Shown here one piece after another: positions 26,044-35,479 of a stretch of 64,000 nt of DNA; the first letter of the stretch is position 1, and each line of letters starts with the position of its first letter. Source of the DNA: Breznakiella homolactica. GTDB lineage: Bacteria; Spirochaetota; Spirochaetia; Treponematales; Breznakiellaceae. The stretch lies in assembly GCF_016616095.2 (NCBI RefSeq), contig NZ_CP067089.2, forward strand, positions 992,001-1,056,000. Reading direction: 5' to 3'. The notes below the pieces were generated by a model, which was not told the DNA's origin, did no database searches, and saw nothing but the letters and a program-made list of their open reading frames with translations. Made by a program: the position numbers and the translations under genes.

Positions 26044-27366
26044 ATGAACTACCTCATAACCAATGTCCATATTCTTACTATGGATACTGCCATGACCGAA
26101 TATCCCCGGGGATCCATTGCCGTCCGGGACGGCCGCATAGCGGCGGTGGGGAATTTCGAAATCACTCCGGAATACATGGATTACACGGTGATTGACGGGG
26201 ACGGCGCCATGGCGGTCCCCGGCTTTATCAACGCCCATACCCATTCGGGCATGATTCCCTTCCGGTCTCTGGGGGACGACTGTCCGGACCGGCTCCGGCG
26301 GTTCCTTTTTCCCCTGGAAAACGAAGCCATGACCCCGGAACTGGCTTCCTTAAGCGCGCGGTACGCCTGTGCGGAGATGCTCCTGGCGGGAACCACCTGT
26401 TTCGTGGACATGTACTATTTTGAAGACCACATTGCCCGGGCGGTACAGCAGATGGGCATGCGGGCGTTCCTGGGTGAAACCGTCATCGGGCAGCCCTGCT
26501 GCGACAGTCCGGAACCCCACGGCGGGCTGGAATACGGGGAACGGTTTATCCGGGAATGGGCCGGGGACCCGCTGATTACTCCCATTATCGCCCCCCACGC
26601 GACAAACACCAACAGCCCGGAAAAAATACGGGAGTCCTTCGAACTGTCCCAAAAATACAATGTTCCCATGTCCATGCATGTCAGCGAAATGGACTATGAG
26701 GTCACTTACTTTAAGGAAAAATTCGGCAAGACACCCATTGCGTTCCTTGAATCCCTGGGAGTGCTTTCGCCGCAGTTTATCGCGGCCCACTGCATTCTCG
26801 CGGAAGAAGGGGACATTGAAATCCTTGCCCGGACCGGTACGGCGGTGGCCCACTGTATCGGCGCCAATACGAAGAGCGGCAAAGGGGTGGCCCCGGTCAA
26901 GGCCATGCTGGCAAGCGGCGTTCCCGTGGCCCTGGGCACGGACGGTCCTTCCAGCGGAAACACACTGGACACGTTTACCCAATTCGATCTTTTCGCGAAA
27001 TTCCATAAAACCGCGAACCGTGACCGGGCGCTGTTCCCGGCGTCCGAAATCGTCCGGCTGGCCACATCCGGCGCGGCCAAGGCCCTGGGCATCCATGACT
27101 CAGTGGGCTCCCTGGAGCCCGGGAAAAAAGCCGATATCACCCTGGTGGAAACCAAGTCGGCAAACATGTTTCCGGTGTTTGATCCCTATGCCGTACTGGT
27201 GTACAGCGCCAAATCCGCGAATGTGGATACGGTTTTTGTCGACGGGCGGCTCCTGGTGCGCGGAAAAATCCTGACCGGGACACCCCTGGAAATAATCCGG
27301 GAGGATCTTTCCCTGGGAATGGCGGATTTTTCAGGAAAAGCGAAAATCCTGGCGGAACAGATTTAG
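26044..27366 (+). CDS. mtaD: MTA/SAH-type deaminase (amidohydrolase family)
   Basis: A 440-residue metal-dependent amidohydrolase of the TrzN/SsnA/MtaD group, which deaminates methylthioadenosine or S-adenosylhomocysteine (inferred activity). Metal ligands are visible: His65 and His67 in NAHTHSGM, His212 in MHVSEMD, His in IAAHCIL, and Asp in LGTDGPSSGN. The C-terminus returns to the small beta domain (GKKADITLVETKSANMFPVF). The start ATG 26044 follows a modest AAGG. A guanine/atrazine-type substrate cannot be excluded. It is followed by a hairpin AAAACCTG/CAGGTTTT near 27399-27422. Confidence 0.85.
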   Translation: MNYLITNVHILTMDTAMTEYPRGSIAVRDGRIAAVGNFEITPEYMDYTVIDGDGAMAVPGFINAHTHSGMIPFRSLGDDCPDRLRRFLFPLENEAMTPELASLSARYACAEMLLAGTTCFVDMYYFEDHIARAVQQMGMRAFLGETVIGQPCCDSPEPHGGLEYGERFIREWAGDPLITPIIAPHATNTNSPEKIRESFELSQKYNVPMSMHVSEMDYEVTYFKEKFGKTPIAFLESLGVLSPQFIAAHCILAEEGDIEILARTGTAVAHCIGANTKSGKGVAPVKAMLASGVPVALGTDGPSSGNTLDTFTQFDLFAKFHKTANRDRALFPASEIVRLATSGAAKALGIHDSVGSLEPGKKADITLVETKSANMFPVFDPYAVLVYSAKSANVDTVFVDGRLLVRGKILTGTPLEIIREDLSLGMADFSGKAKILAEQI

Positions 27367-27525
27367 GGCGGCTCAAAAAACCGGCAGGCCTTTATAGAAA
27401 AACCTGCAAAAAACTCAGGTTTTGAGAAGTTCCTTTTAGGTTTTTGTTGCATTTTCTGCGGGTAATGCTGCACAATACAGTATTCTGTAAGTTTCATTAA
27501 AATTTTGAATTCTTCTGGAGGTTTT

Positions 27526-29088
27526 ATGGAAGCGGTACACGTGGGGATACTATCGATTATTCCGCCGGTTATTGCCATTGCCCTTGCCCTCATAACCAAA
27601 GAGGTTGTCTTTTCCCTGCTCCTGGGAATCATGTCGGGAACCATCATATACAGCATTGCCGCAGGGATGGGTTTCGTGGGAATATTCAGCGTGACCGCTG
27701 ACCTCATGATTTCCAAAGTCAGCGACAATGCCTCCATGGTCATCTTCCTGGCCATGCTGGGCGCTTTGGTGGCGGTTATTACCCGGGCGGGAGGCTCCAG
27801 GGCATACGGCAACTGGGCGTCACGGAAACTGAAAACCCGCCGGAGCGCCGCAGCGGCCACGGGGCTTCTGGGAATTCTTATCTTTGTGGATGATTACTTC
27901 AACTGTCTCACCGTGGGAACGGTCATGAAACCCGTTACGGACCGCCACCATCTGTCCCGGGAAAAACTGGCTTTTATCATTGACGCCACCGCGGCGCCGG
28001 TCTGTATTATCGCCCCCATTTCTTCCTGGGCCGCCTCGGTTATCTCCTATTATCCCGGGGAAGGAACCATGGGCGGAATGCAGGCATTTATCAGCTCAAT
28101 TCCCATGAACCTCTACGCGGTGCTGATGATTTTTATGGTTTTCTGGATGGCCCTGCGGAAGAACGGCGACTTTGGTCCCATGGCCCGGGCGCAGCGGCTG
28201 GCCGAGGAACGGGGCGACGCCCATTTTGAAGACAGCAATACCATTGATAATGAACTGACGAAGCTGAAGGTTGCGGAAAAAGGTAAGGTCTGGGATCTCG
28301 TAGTCCCGGTGGTGTTCCTGGTTATCTTCGCGGTCCTCTCCATGCTGTACTACGGCGGGTACTGGGACGGGGAAGGAAAATCCCTCTTCGACGCGTTTGG
28401 TGATACCGACGCGGGGTACGCCCTTTCCCTGGGCGGGTTCGGAGCGCTGTTCGTGGCGTTCTTCCTTTTTGTCCCCCGGAAACTGATGACCTTCAGGGAA
28501 TTCTTCGCCACCGTAACAGCGGGGGTAAAATCCATGGTACCCGCATTAATTATCCTTGCCCTGGCCTGGACCATCAGCGGCGTCTGCCGGGATCTCCTCT
28601 CCACCGGCCCCTATGTGGCGGGAGTGGTTGAACGGTCGAACCTGCCGGTGGCATTTATACCGGCGATTATGTTCGTCATCGCGGCGTTTCTGTCCTTTGC
28701 CACGGGTACGTCCTGGGGAACCTTCGGGATTCTGATACCGATAACCGTGGCTGTCTGCGAAATCGTGGCGCCCCACCTCTCGGTGATCACCCTTTCGTCG
28801 GTCCTGGCGGGATCGGTATTCGGCGACCATTGTTCGCCCATTTCTGATACCACTATCCTGTCGTCCACCGGCGCCGGCTGCGATCATATTGCCCATGTTG
28901 AAACCCAGATCCCCTACGCGCTTACCGTCGCGGCGGTCTGTTTCGTCGGTTACATCATAGCCGGGTTTACGGCGGTACTCGGATTCGGTGTCAGTGTGGC
29001 GATCACAACCCCCGTTTCCCTGGCGATGCTGATTGCGGCGCTTCTGGTACTGCCCAAAATCATGCCGGGAAAACCAAAGACGGCATAA
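27526..29088 (+). CDS. nhaC: NhaC-family Na+/H+ antiporter-type transporter
   Basis: A 520-residue polytopic inner-membrane protein with about 12 hydrophobic helices (LSIIPPVIAIALALITKEVV, LLGILIFVDDYFNCLTVGTV, ALIILALAWTISGVCRDLLS, SFATGTSWGTFGILIPITVA). The motifs FVDDYFN, FATGTSWG and FGDHCSPISDTTILSS are typical of NhaC (malate/Na-lactate or Na+/H+ exchange). ATG 27526 with GGAGG 5 nt upstream is the start; the in-frame TTG at 27505 has no site. Substrate is unknown. It ends at a terminator. Confidence 0.88.
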   Translation: MEAVHVGILSIIPPVIAIALALITKEVVFSLLLGIMSGTIIYSIAAGMGFVGIFSVTADLMISKVSDNASMVIFLAMLGALVAVITRAGGSRAYGNWASRKLKTRRSAAAATGLLGILIFVDDYFNCLTVGTVMKPVTDRHHLSREKLAFIIDATAAPVCIIAPISSWAASVISYYPGEGTMGGMQAFISSIPMNLYAVLMIFMVFWMALRKNGDFGPMARAQRLAEERGDAHFEDSNTIDNELTKLKVAEKGKVWDLVVPVVFLVIFAVLSMLYYGGYWDGEGKSLFDAFGDTDAGYALSLGGFGALFVAFFLFVPRKLMTFREFFATVTAGVKSMVPALIILALAWTISGVCRDLLSTGPYVAGVVERSNLPVAFIPAIMFVIAAFLSFATGTSWGTFGILIPITVAVCEIVAPHLSVITLSSVLAGSVFGDHCSPISDTTILSSTGAGCDHIAHVETQIPYALTVAAVCFVGYIIAGFTAVLGFGVSVAITTPVSLAMLIAALLVLPKIMPGKPKTA

Positions 29089-29108
29089 GTTGCCGGATTG
29101 TTTCGAAT

Positions 29109-29136
29109 AAAAAAGGCTGCCCCAGGGCAGCCTTTT
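29109..29136. terminator. bidirectional terminator
   Basis: The stem GGCTGCC/GGCAGCC (29115-29132) is flanked by an A run on the left and T5 on the right. It lies between the convergent genes nhaC and the metallophosphoesterase. Confidence 0.85.
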
Positions 29137-29155
29137 TGTTGTATCCGGAAAATCC

Positions 29156-30223
29156 TCAGTGTTTTCCCAGAAGTTCTATCTTTGCCTTAACGTATTCAAG
29201 CTTATCGGTGTTCAGAACTACCTTACGCCGCTCGGTACCGCGGATCCGCTCGGATTTGTATCCGCCCCGGCTGACAAATTTCTTGCCCTCCCCCTGGGTG
29301 AACCAATACACCAGGGAAATCTGATCGCCGTCCAGCTCAAGGGCATTGATGCCCTTTTTTCCGATGGAACTCCCGGAATTGAACAGACAGGGGACGGGAA
29401 ATTCATCACCGTACAGACTCTGGCGCAGGACCGTCCGGCGCTCCGAGCGTTTCAGTTTTCCCAGTTCGACCTGCAGAGCCTTGACCTCGTCGGCAATACG
29501 CCGGCGGGCTTCTCCCACCGCCGACGGATACGCCCGGCACAGCGTTTCAATTTCAAATTTGATGTAATCGAAACGGCCCAGAGACTCAAAGAGGGGCCGG
29601 TGGGTATGGCCGATGATGGAGATGCAGTTGTTTTTTATCGAAAACGCATAGGCCTGGCGTTCCACGGAAAACCGTTTATGGGGACTCCGGGCGGAGGAAA
29701 TGTTCCTGATACCGAAGGGTTTGAGGAGATACCGGATGCTCATGCGGATCAGGTTTTTGTGGTTCGTGTACATTTTTGAGGATTGGTGCCCGTGGTATAC
29801 GAAAATCGGAATAATCCCCGTTTCTATCCGTATGGCGTTGTACAGCTGATAGGGATAGGTCTTTTCGAAAATCAGATCCTCATCGTGGTTCCCGATGGTT
29901 TTGAACAGCCGCCCTTCGGCGTTGAACCGGTCGAGGATATCGTACATCGGCTTCCAGTGTTTCTGGACCGCCGGAAGGCTGAAGCGCTGCAGTTCCTCAA
30001 TATCCCCGTTAAGGATGAGGGTCCAGCCCTTGGGGTAATAGTAATGCTCCAGCATATCCTTGAGGAGCGGTCCGTTTCGGGTGAGGTCATCCCCCCGACT
30101 TCCGTTGCCCATATGGAAATCACTGATTACGAGCACCTTCTTTCCCTCACTCAGATCAAGCACCGCCGCGGGATTAAACCGGGGACTGATTATGTCGGCA
30201 AAGAAGGATGTGACCGGTGCCAT
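29156..30223 (-). CDS. calcineurin-like metallophosphoesterase
   Basis: A 355-residue soluble phosphoesterase with the five metal-binding blocks: ISDFHMGNGSRGDD, LNGDIEEL, IGNHDEDL, VYHGHQ and IGHTHRP. The C-terminal ~120 residues are charged and helical with a basic stretch (KRSERRTVLRQSLYG). Substrate is unknown. Its ATG overlaps the psuG stop (TGATG), so it is translationally coupled to pseudouridine breakdown. A role in nucleotide or sugar-phosphate dephosphorylation is inferred from that context only. Confidence 0.85.
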   Translation of the reverse strand: MAPVTSFFADIISPRFNPAAVLDLSEGKKVLVISDFHMGNGSRGDDLTRNGPLLKDMLEHYYYPKGWTLILNGDIEELQRFSLPAVQKHWKPMYDILDRFNAEGRLFKTIGNHDEDLIFEKTYPYQLYNAIRIETGIIPIFVYHGHQSSKMYTNHKNLIRMSIRYLLKPFGIRNISSARSPHKRFSVERQAYAFSIKNNCISIIGHTHRPLFESLGRFDYIKFEIETLCRAYPSAVGEARRRIADEVKALQVELGKLKRSERRTVLRQSLYGDEFPVPCLFNSGSSIGKKGINALELDGDQISLVYWFTQGEGKKFVSRGGYKSERIRGTERRKVVLNTDKLEYVKAKIELLGKH

Positions 30224-31176
30224 CAGACGCTTTGAACGGGATTGACGAGATCCGCGTAGGCGGCGGCCAGCTTCGCGCCCAGCCGGGCGTTGTTTTTAAC
30301 GAGATTGATATTGGCCTCCAGGCTCTTTCCCCCGGAAAGTTCAACAATATGGGCAAGCAGGAAGGGCGTTATGGCTTTGCCTTTGACACCCTGGTCCGCC
30401 GCGGTCTTAAGGGCCGTTTCTATAACCACGTCAATATCCGACTTCGCCATGGAATCCTTCTCCGGAATGGGATTGGCCACCAGAATCCCGCCGTGGATGC
30501 CGAGGTTCCATTTCGCGAACAGGGCTTTGGCCAGTTCCTCCGGGGTATCAACCCGCCAGTCCACGGGGAGTCCCGATTCCCGGGTAAAAAAGGCCGGAAG
30601 TTCCCCGGTACCGTATCCCACCACGGGAACCCCCTGGGTCTCCAGATATTCCAGGGTCAGGGGAATATCGAGAATACTCTTCGGACCGGCGCAGACCACG
30701 GCCACATCGGTCCTGGCCAGTTCCTGGAGATCCGCGGAAATATCGAAACTCTCCTGGGCGAACCGGTGCACACCGCCGATTCCGCCGGTAACGAATATTT
30801 TGATGCCCGCCAGATCGGCAATGATCATGGTCGCCGATACCGTGGTGGCCCCATCCAGGCCTTTGGCGACAATAAAAGGAATATCCCTCCGGCTGGATTT
30901 GATTACCCGTTCTCCGGTTTTTCCCAAATAATCGATCTCAGTCTCCGACAGGCCCGCCTTGAGCCGGCCTCCCAGTACGGCGATTGTGGCGGGGACCGCT
31001 CCGGTTTTCCGGATCAGGGCCTCAACCTCCAGGGCGGTTTCCGCGTTTTTGGGATAGGGCATCCCGTGGCTGATAATGGTGGACTCCAGGGCGACCACGG
31101 GCATTCCGCTGCCCAGGGCCTCCTGAACTTCCGGTGAAACATCGAGGTATTCTTTAAATATATCTCCGTCGTACAT
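30223..31176 (-). CDS. psuG: pseudouridine-5'-phosphate glycosidase
   Basis: Cleaves pseudouridine 5'-phosphate to uracil and ribose 5-phosphate. The 317-residue enzyme shows the PsuG blocks VVALESTIISHGMPYPKNAE, ATIAVLGGRLKAGLSETEID, PFIVAKGLDGATTVSATMII and FVTGGIGGVHR, including the Lys and His expected in the active site, and ends with NINLVKNNARLGAKLAAAYA. ATG 31176 has AAGGAG 6 nt upstream; an upstream ORF extension to 31338 has no such signal. It lies 31 nt after the PfkB-fusion gene, its functional partner. Confidence 0.94.
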   Translation of the reverse strand: MYDGDIFKEYLDVSPEVQEALGSGMPVVALESTIISHGMPYPKNAETALEVEALIRKTGAVPATIAVLGGRLKAGLSETEIDYLGKTGERVIKSSRRDIPFIVAKGLDGATTVSATMIIADLAGIKIFVTGGIGGVHRFAQESFDISADLQELARTDVAVVCAGPKSILDIPLTLEYLETQGVPVVGYGTGELPAFFTRESGLPVDWRVDTPEELAKALFAKWNLGIHGGILVANPIPEKDSMAKSDIDVVIETALKTAADQGVKGKAITPFLLAHIVELSGGKSLEANINLVKNNARLGAKLAAAYADLVNPVQSV

Positions 31177-31207
31177 TGACTGCTCCTTACTGCACAGTAT
31201 CCTGCCC

Positions 31208-32860
31208 TCAGCAGGATTCCGGATTATTCCGAATCCGGGAAAGCACCATTTTTTCAATCCCCGGCGTATCGGTGTATTCCGGTACCGCTCCGGACGACTC
31301 CAGAGCCCGGGAAGCGCAGGCCATTCCGGTAAGAACATCCCATGGGTGGGTATCCCCCCTGACGAGACGGCTCCACAGCGCTCCCGCGGTAAACGCGTCT
31401 CCGGCGCCGGTGGCGGAGACCACCGCAGCCGGATAAGGACCGCAGCAGTTCACCAGGCTTTTCTCCGATTTAATAACCCCCCGGGCGCCGAGGCTGATAA
31501 AAACCAGGGGGACACTATTTAAATGTAACGGTCCGTGAAGCGGAAGTACAGAATAATCGTCCTTGGTCCCGCATTGGGCAAGGACATCCCCGGTGTCCCG
31601 GTTAAAAATGACCGCCGCTTCCAGAAGGTTCGGCTTGACGCAGTCCAGCGTTTTCAGGAGCCGGGCTCCGCGGTACGCCGCGATACGTTCTGCCTTTGCC
31701 ACGGACACGGGATCGAGCCACGCCGGAATTCCGGGGACCTGCTCCCGGATAAAGAGCGCTGTGGCGGGCAGAAGGTTACCGTCCAGCACCAGCGCGGAAA
31801 AGGGAAGCTCCCCGGGAGCGCGGGCGGATTTTTCCGCAGCTGATACGGTTGCCCGTTCCAGGGCTTTTCCGGCCTCGGAAGATTTGAGTTTATCGAAAAT
31901 CCCCATCCCCGACAATGCCAGGGCCATATCGCCGGATTTATCCAGAATTGAAAGGTATACCGAAGTTGTTTCTCCTTCCAGGGAAATGAGCCCCGATGAG
32001 CCGATTCCTGATGATTCCAGGGATGTCCGCAGCTGCTGTCCGAAGGGGTCATTTCCCACGGCGCTGACAAACTCCACGTCCGCCCCCAGCCGGCAGAGGT
32101 TTTCCGCTATGTTCCGGCCCGTTCCGCCGGGGAAAAAGGAGACCCGGCCGGGGTTTGAGTCCCGGGGGTTAAGCCCGCCCGCGGGCCGTCCCTCAATATC
32201 AATATTGGCGCCCCCGGCCACAAGAACCGGAAGAGGCCGCCGGAGGACAGCCAGGGTGCCGTCCAGCGTTTCCAGGGAAAGCGACGCCGACGCCGCCAGC
32301 AGGGTCAGGGCTTTTTCCGAATAAAACGCGATAGGGCCGGTATGTTCGGCGTCCCGCCGGCGGAGGAATTCATCGTCATCCTCTGGGGTAATGGAGGTAC
32401 CGATGAAGGCCCGGGCGCCGGGCTTCAGCGCCGCCGCGAAGGCCGAAAAATTCTCCCGGGGATTTTTGAAGTACGCCGCGGTTCCCAGGCAGAGGCCAAA
32501 ATCAAAGGATTTTCGGGGAAGGACTTTCCCGCCCGGAGAAAACGGGTCCCAGGAAAAAACCGTTATTCCCCGCTCCTCCAAAAGCCGCAGCCCGGCGGGA
32601 TCGGCCCCCGGGCCCCAGTCAACGGCCCTGAGGCCGGCTCCAGGGAGCGGCAAAGTCCGGTCCATGATCCGGGCGGGGACTGAGGAAACATCAGGGGGTT
32701 CACCGCGTCTGGACGAGGCGTACAGCCCCGCAAGATCCCCGTCCCCGGGAATACCGCCGGGATCGGCCCAGGAAAAACCGCAGAAGCCGCAGCGCAAAAA
32801 ATGCCGCCGGGACGAGGAAATCCGCCGGATGGTATCTGAAAAGCAAACCGGACACTCCAT
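31208..32860 (-). CDS. zinc-ribbon/methyltransferase-like region fused to PfkB (pseudouridine) kinase
   Basis: A 550-residue two-part protein. Residues 1-30 have a CxxC...CxxC zinc ribbon (Cys3, Cys6, Cys24, Cys27). About 75-205 look like a degenerate SAM-methyltransferase fold (AVDWGPGADPAG as motif I, then SFDFGLCLGTAAYFKNPREN). From about 211 the PfkB kinase begins (VLVAGGANIDIEGRPAGG, GGTGRNIAENLCRLG) and ends with signature SATGAGDAFTAGAL holding the catalytic Asp. Because psuG follows directly, the kinase part is probably PsuK. The zinc-ribbon/methyltransferase extension is not usual for PsuK as I know it. Methylating activity is doubtful. Confidence 0.82.
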   Translation of the reverse strand: MECPVCFSDTIRRISSSRRHFLRCGFCGFSWADPGGIPGDGDLAGLYASSRRGEPPDVSSVPARIMDRTLPLPGAGLRAVDWGPGADPAGLRLLEERGITVFSWDPFSPGGKVLPRKSFDFGLCLGTAAYFKNPRENFSAFAAALKPGARAFIGTSITPEDDDEFLRRRDAEHTGPIAFYSEKALTLLAASASLSLETLDGTLAVLRRPLPVLVAGGANIDIEGRPAGGLNPRDSNPGRVSFFPGGTGRNIAENLCRLGADVEFVSAVGNDPFGQQLRTSLESSGIGSSGLISLEGETTSVYLSILDKSGDMALALSGMGIFDKLKSSEAGKALERATVSAAEKSARAPGELPFSALVLDGNLLPATALFIREQVPGIPAWLDPVSVAKAERIAAYRGARLLKTLDCVKPNLLEAAVIFNRDTGDVLAQCGTKDDYSVLPLHGPLHLNSVPLVFISLGARGVIKSEKSLVNCCGPYPAAVVSATGAGDAFTAGALWSRLVRGDTHPWDVLTGMACASRALESSGAVPEYTDTPGIEKMVLSRIRNNPESC

Positions 32861-32936
32861 AAATCCGCCTGTACACGTACGAACGCCGGCGGTACCGCCA
32901 AGCGTAATTTCTCTTTATTCTATTTTGAATTGGTGG

Positions 32937-32942
32937 TATGAT
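32937..32942 (+). promoter_or_regulatory. extended -10 of the hybrid kinase gene
   Basis: TATGAT preceded by TGG forms an extended -10 (TGnTATGAT) about 30 nt before the ATG at 32971. No clear -35. It lies in the 110-nt gap between divergent genes. Confidence 0.4.
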
Positions 32943-32970
32943 TTTTGCAACACCACCGCACGAGGAATCC

Positions 32971-35460
32971 ATGAGCACCGGTACCGTACCGTTTCAAAAG
33001 ATAATTCCCTCCCAGGAAGACGTCCATGACATGCTGGAAGCCGCCTGCGAATGGGCATTTATCACCGACAGTTCCTACCGTATAACCTACTGCCATAAGA
33101 GCCGGACCTCAAAGGACACTATCCTGCCCCATAATCTGGTGGGAAAACCCTTTGTGGTTTTTCTGCCGGAAAACCAGCGGAAAACGGTGATGGCCTTTCT
33201 GACCAGTCAAAGCCTGATCCGGGGCGGCCGCCAGTCCATGGTGTACCATGATAATTACACCGGAGCATTCCTTATAGAAAACTACGCATCCTTTGATGAA
33301 TCCGGCTTTACGGGCTGTAAAATCCTTATCAGTAAATTCAGCAGGGAAGAATACCCGACCTTTACCGCCGGCCCCCGGAACGGGTCCGCCCGGGACCGGG
33401 AAATCAGAACGGCGGAACGGCAGGAAATAATAACCGAGCTGTCACTCTGGGCCGCTGGGGACAGGGATATCCATACCATGCTTACCTATACGGTGCAGAA
33501 ACTCGGGGACTTTCTGGACGCGGACCGCTGTTCGGTTTTTATCCACGACAGCCCCAGCAAAACCTACCGCTGCAAATACCAGTGGTGCGCTCCGGGGATC
33601 GACAATATCCAGGATATCATGGGGAATATTCCCTATAACGCCGCCGATGACGAATACCTGAACCTGACCACCCGCCCCTACATTGCGGTGGGTGATACCT
33701 CGGGGGTTTCCGGTGAAACCTTCAAGGTTCAGCGGGAACTGGGGATCGGCGCTTTTCTGTATCTGCCAGTCACGGTGGGAGAGGATTTCTGGGGATTTAT
33801 CGGAGCCGAGACAGCGGTTCCGCGAAACTGGGACAGCGATGAAATCCGTCTGTTCCAGACCATCGGGAACATACTTTCAGTATCCATAGAAAAACGCCGC
33901 ATGCGGGAAGACCTCTACGAGGCATTTACCAAGCTTGATCAGATCGTCAAGGGATATCCCGGTATTATCTGGTCCCTGGACACGGACCGCACCGTAACCC
34001 TCTGCGAAGGCCTGGCTCTAAAAAATATAATTCCCCCGGAATTCGAGCCGGTGGGCAAGAACATCCGGGAACTCTTTCTCAGCACCGCGCCGGAACCCGT
34101 CCGGGAGGGAATCGAAAACACCTTCTCCCGGGGGCCCCAGAGCTACGTCATGAATATGGGGAACCGGGATTTTACCGTGGGAACCGGGGTACTCCGCTCC
34201 AGGGACGGCGAAGTCACCGGGATGGTGGGTGTTGCCCTGGACATCACGGAAATGAAAGCCATGCAGCGGGAACTGGAAGCCGCCATGGCCGAAGCCCAGC
34301 GGGCCAACAGCGCAAAAAGCGAATTCCTTTCCCGGATGAGCCATGAGATCAGAACGCCCATGAACGCCATAATCGGTATGGCGGATATCGCCCGGGCCAC
34401 CGGGGATATGGAAAGAATCCGGTATTGTCTGGACAGCATCGGAACCGCTTCCCGGCAGCTTCTGCAGCTCATCAACGATATTCTCGATATTTCCAAGATT
34501 GAATCGGGGAAACTCGAGATTGCCAGTACCGAGTTTGATTTTGATTCCATGCTGCAGAATATCCTCAGTGTCATCCGGGGGAAAATCGACGAGAAAAATC
34601 AGACCCTCAAGATTGTTTCCGGCGCGGTTTTTTCCCGCCGGGTTATCAGCGATGACCTGCGCCTGTCCCAGGTACTGCTCAACCTGTTGAGCAACGCGGT
34701 AAAATTCACCCCCGAAGGCGGCACCATCACCCTCACCATGGATCTGCGCAGTCTCCGGAAAGACACGGCACTGCTGCACGCTGAAGTCAGGGATACGGGC
34801 ATCGGCATACGCGGCGAAGACCAGGCAAAGCTCTTTACGGTATTTGAGCAGGCGGACGGCAGCATCACCCGGAAATACGGCGGGACCGGACTCGGCCTGG
34901 CCATCTGCCGGAAAATAATGGATCTCATGGGCGGAACCATCCGGGTAGAAAGCGAACCGGGAAAGGGCGCGGCCTTTATCTTTGAGGTGCCCATCGCCTT
35001 CGGGGAAACTATTACCGCCTCACGGCCGGAAAAACCGGCGCGGGACCCCGGCCGAAGCGCCGCCGGCCCGGCGGAATGGAAAGGAAAGACCCTGCTTCTG
35101 GCGGAAGATATCGAAATCAACAAGGAAATTATTACCGGAATTCTGGAGTATACGGGGGTAACCATTGACTGGGCCCGGAACGGAGAGGAAGCGGTCCGGT
35201 TTTTTGCTGCGGATACTGAAAAATACGACCTCATATTAATGGACATACAGATGCCGGTCATGGACGGCCTGTCCGCCGCCGAACGGATACGGGCCATTGA
35301 ATCCATAGAACCGGAAATCAGGAAAACACCCATTGTTGCCATGACCGCCAACGCGTTCACCGAGGACGTGGATAAATGCCTGGCCGCGGGTATGGACGGA
35401 CACCTGGCTAAACCGGTTGATGTGGGAGATCTTATGGAAAAACTCAAAACCTACCTTTAG
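32971..35460 (+). CDS. soluble hybrid histidine kinase (PAS-GAF-PAS-HisKA-HATPase-REC)
   Basis: An 829-residue hybrid sensor kinase with no membrane helix. Order: PAS-like (about 20-135), GAF (about 150-310), PAS (about 320-440), HisKA with phospho-acceptor His458 in SRMSHEIRTPMNA, HATPase with N box LLNLLSNAVKF and G boxes DTGIGI and GGTGLGLAI, and a receiver domain at about 705-829 with Asp758 in LILMDIQMPVMDG. There is no HPt domain, so a separate HPt protein and regulator must act downstream. ATG 32971 with CGAGGA is preferred over 32938, which lies in the -10. The IgaA-like gene starts 19 nt after the stop. Confidence 0.93.
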   Translation: MSTGTVPFQKIIPSQEDVHDMLEAACEWAFITDSSYRITYCHKSRTSKDTILPHNLVGKPFVVFLPENQRKTVMAFLTSQSLIRGGRQSMVYHDNYTGAFLIENYASFDESGFTGCKILISKFSREEYPTFTAGPRNGSARDREIRTAERQEIITELSLWAAGDRDIHTMLTYTVQKLGDFLDADRCSVFIHDSPSKTYRCKYQWCAPGIDNIQDIMGNIPYNAADDEYLNLTTRPYIAVGDTSGVSGETFKVQRELGIGAFLYLPVTVGEDFWGFIGAETAVPRNWDSDEIRLFQTIGNILSVSIEKRRMREDLYEAFTKLDQIVKGYPGIIWSLDTDRTVTLCEGLALKNIIPPEFEPVGKNIRELFLSTAPEPVREGIENTFSRGPQSYVMNMGNRDFTVGTGVLRSRDGEVTGMVGVALDITEMKAMQRELEAAMAEAQRANSAKSEFLSRMSHEIRTPMNAIIGMADIARATGDMERIRYCLDSIGTASRQLLQLINDILDISKIESGKLEIASTEFDFDSMLQNILSVIRGKIDEKNQTLKIVSGAVFSRRVISDDLRLSQVLLNLLSNAVKFTPEGGTITLTMDLRSLRKDTALLHAEVRDTGIGIRGEDQAKLFTVFEQADGSITRKYGGTGLGLAICRKIMDLMGGTIRVESEPGKGAAFIFEVPIAFGETITASRPEKPARDPGRSAAGPAEWKGKTLLLAEDIEINKEIITGILEYTGVTIDWARNGEEAVRFFAADTEKYDLILMDIQMPVMDGLSAAERIRAIESIEPEIRKTPIVAMTANAFTEDVDKCLAAGMDGHLAKPVDVGDLMEKLKTYL

Positions 35461-35479
35461 GTAGCTTTCCCCTAATCCT

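Noticed and set aside
30217..31137. 306-codon plus-strand frame over psuG
   Set aside because: Antisense shadow of psuG without recognisable domain.
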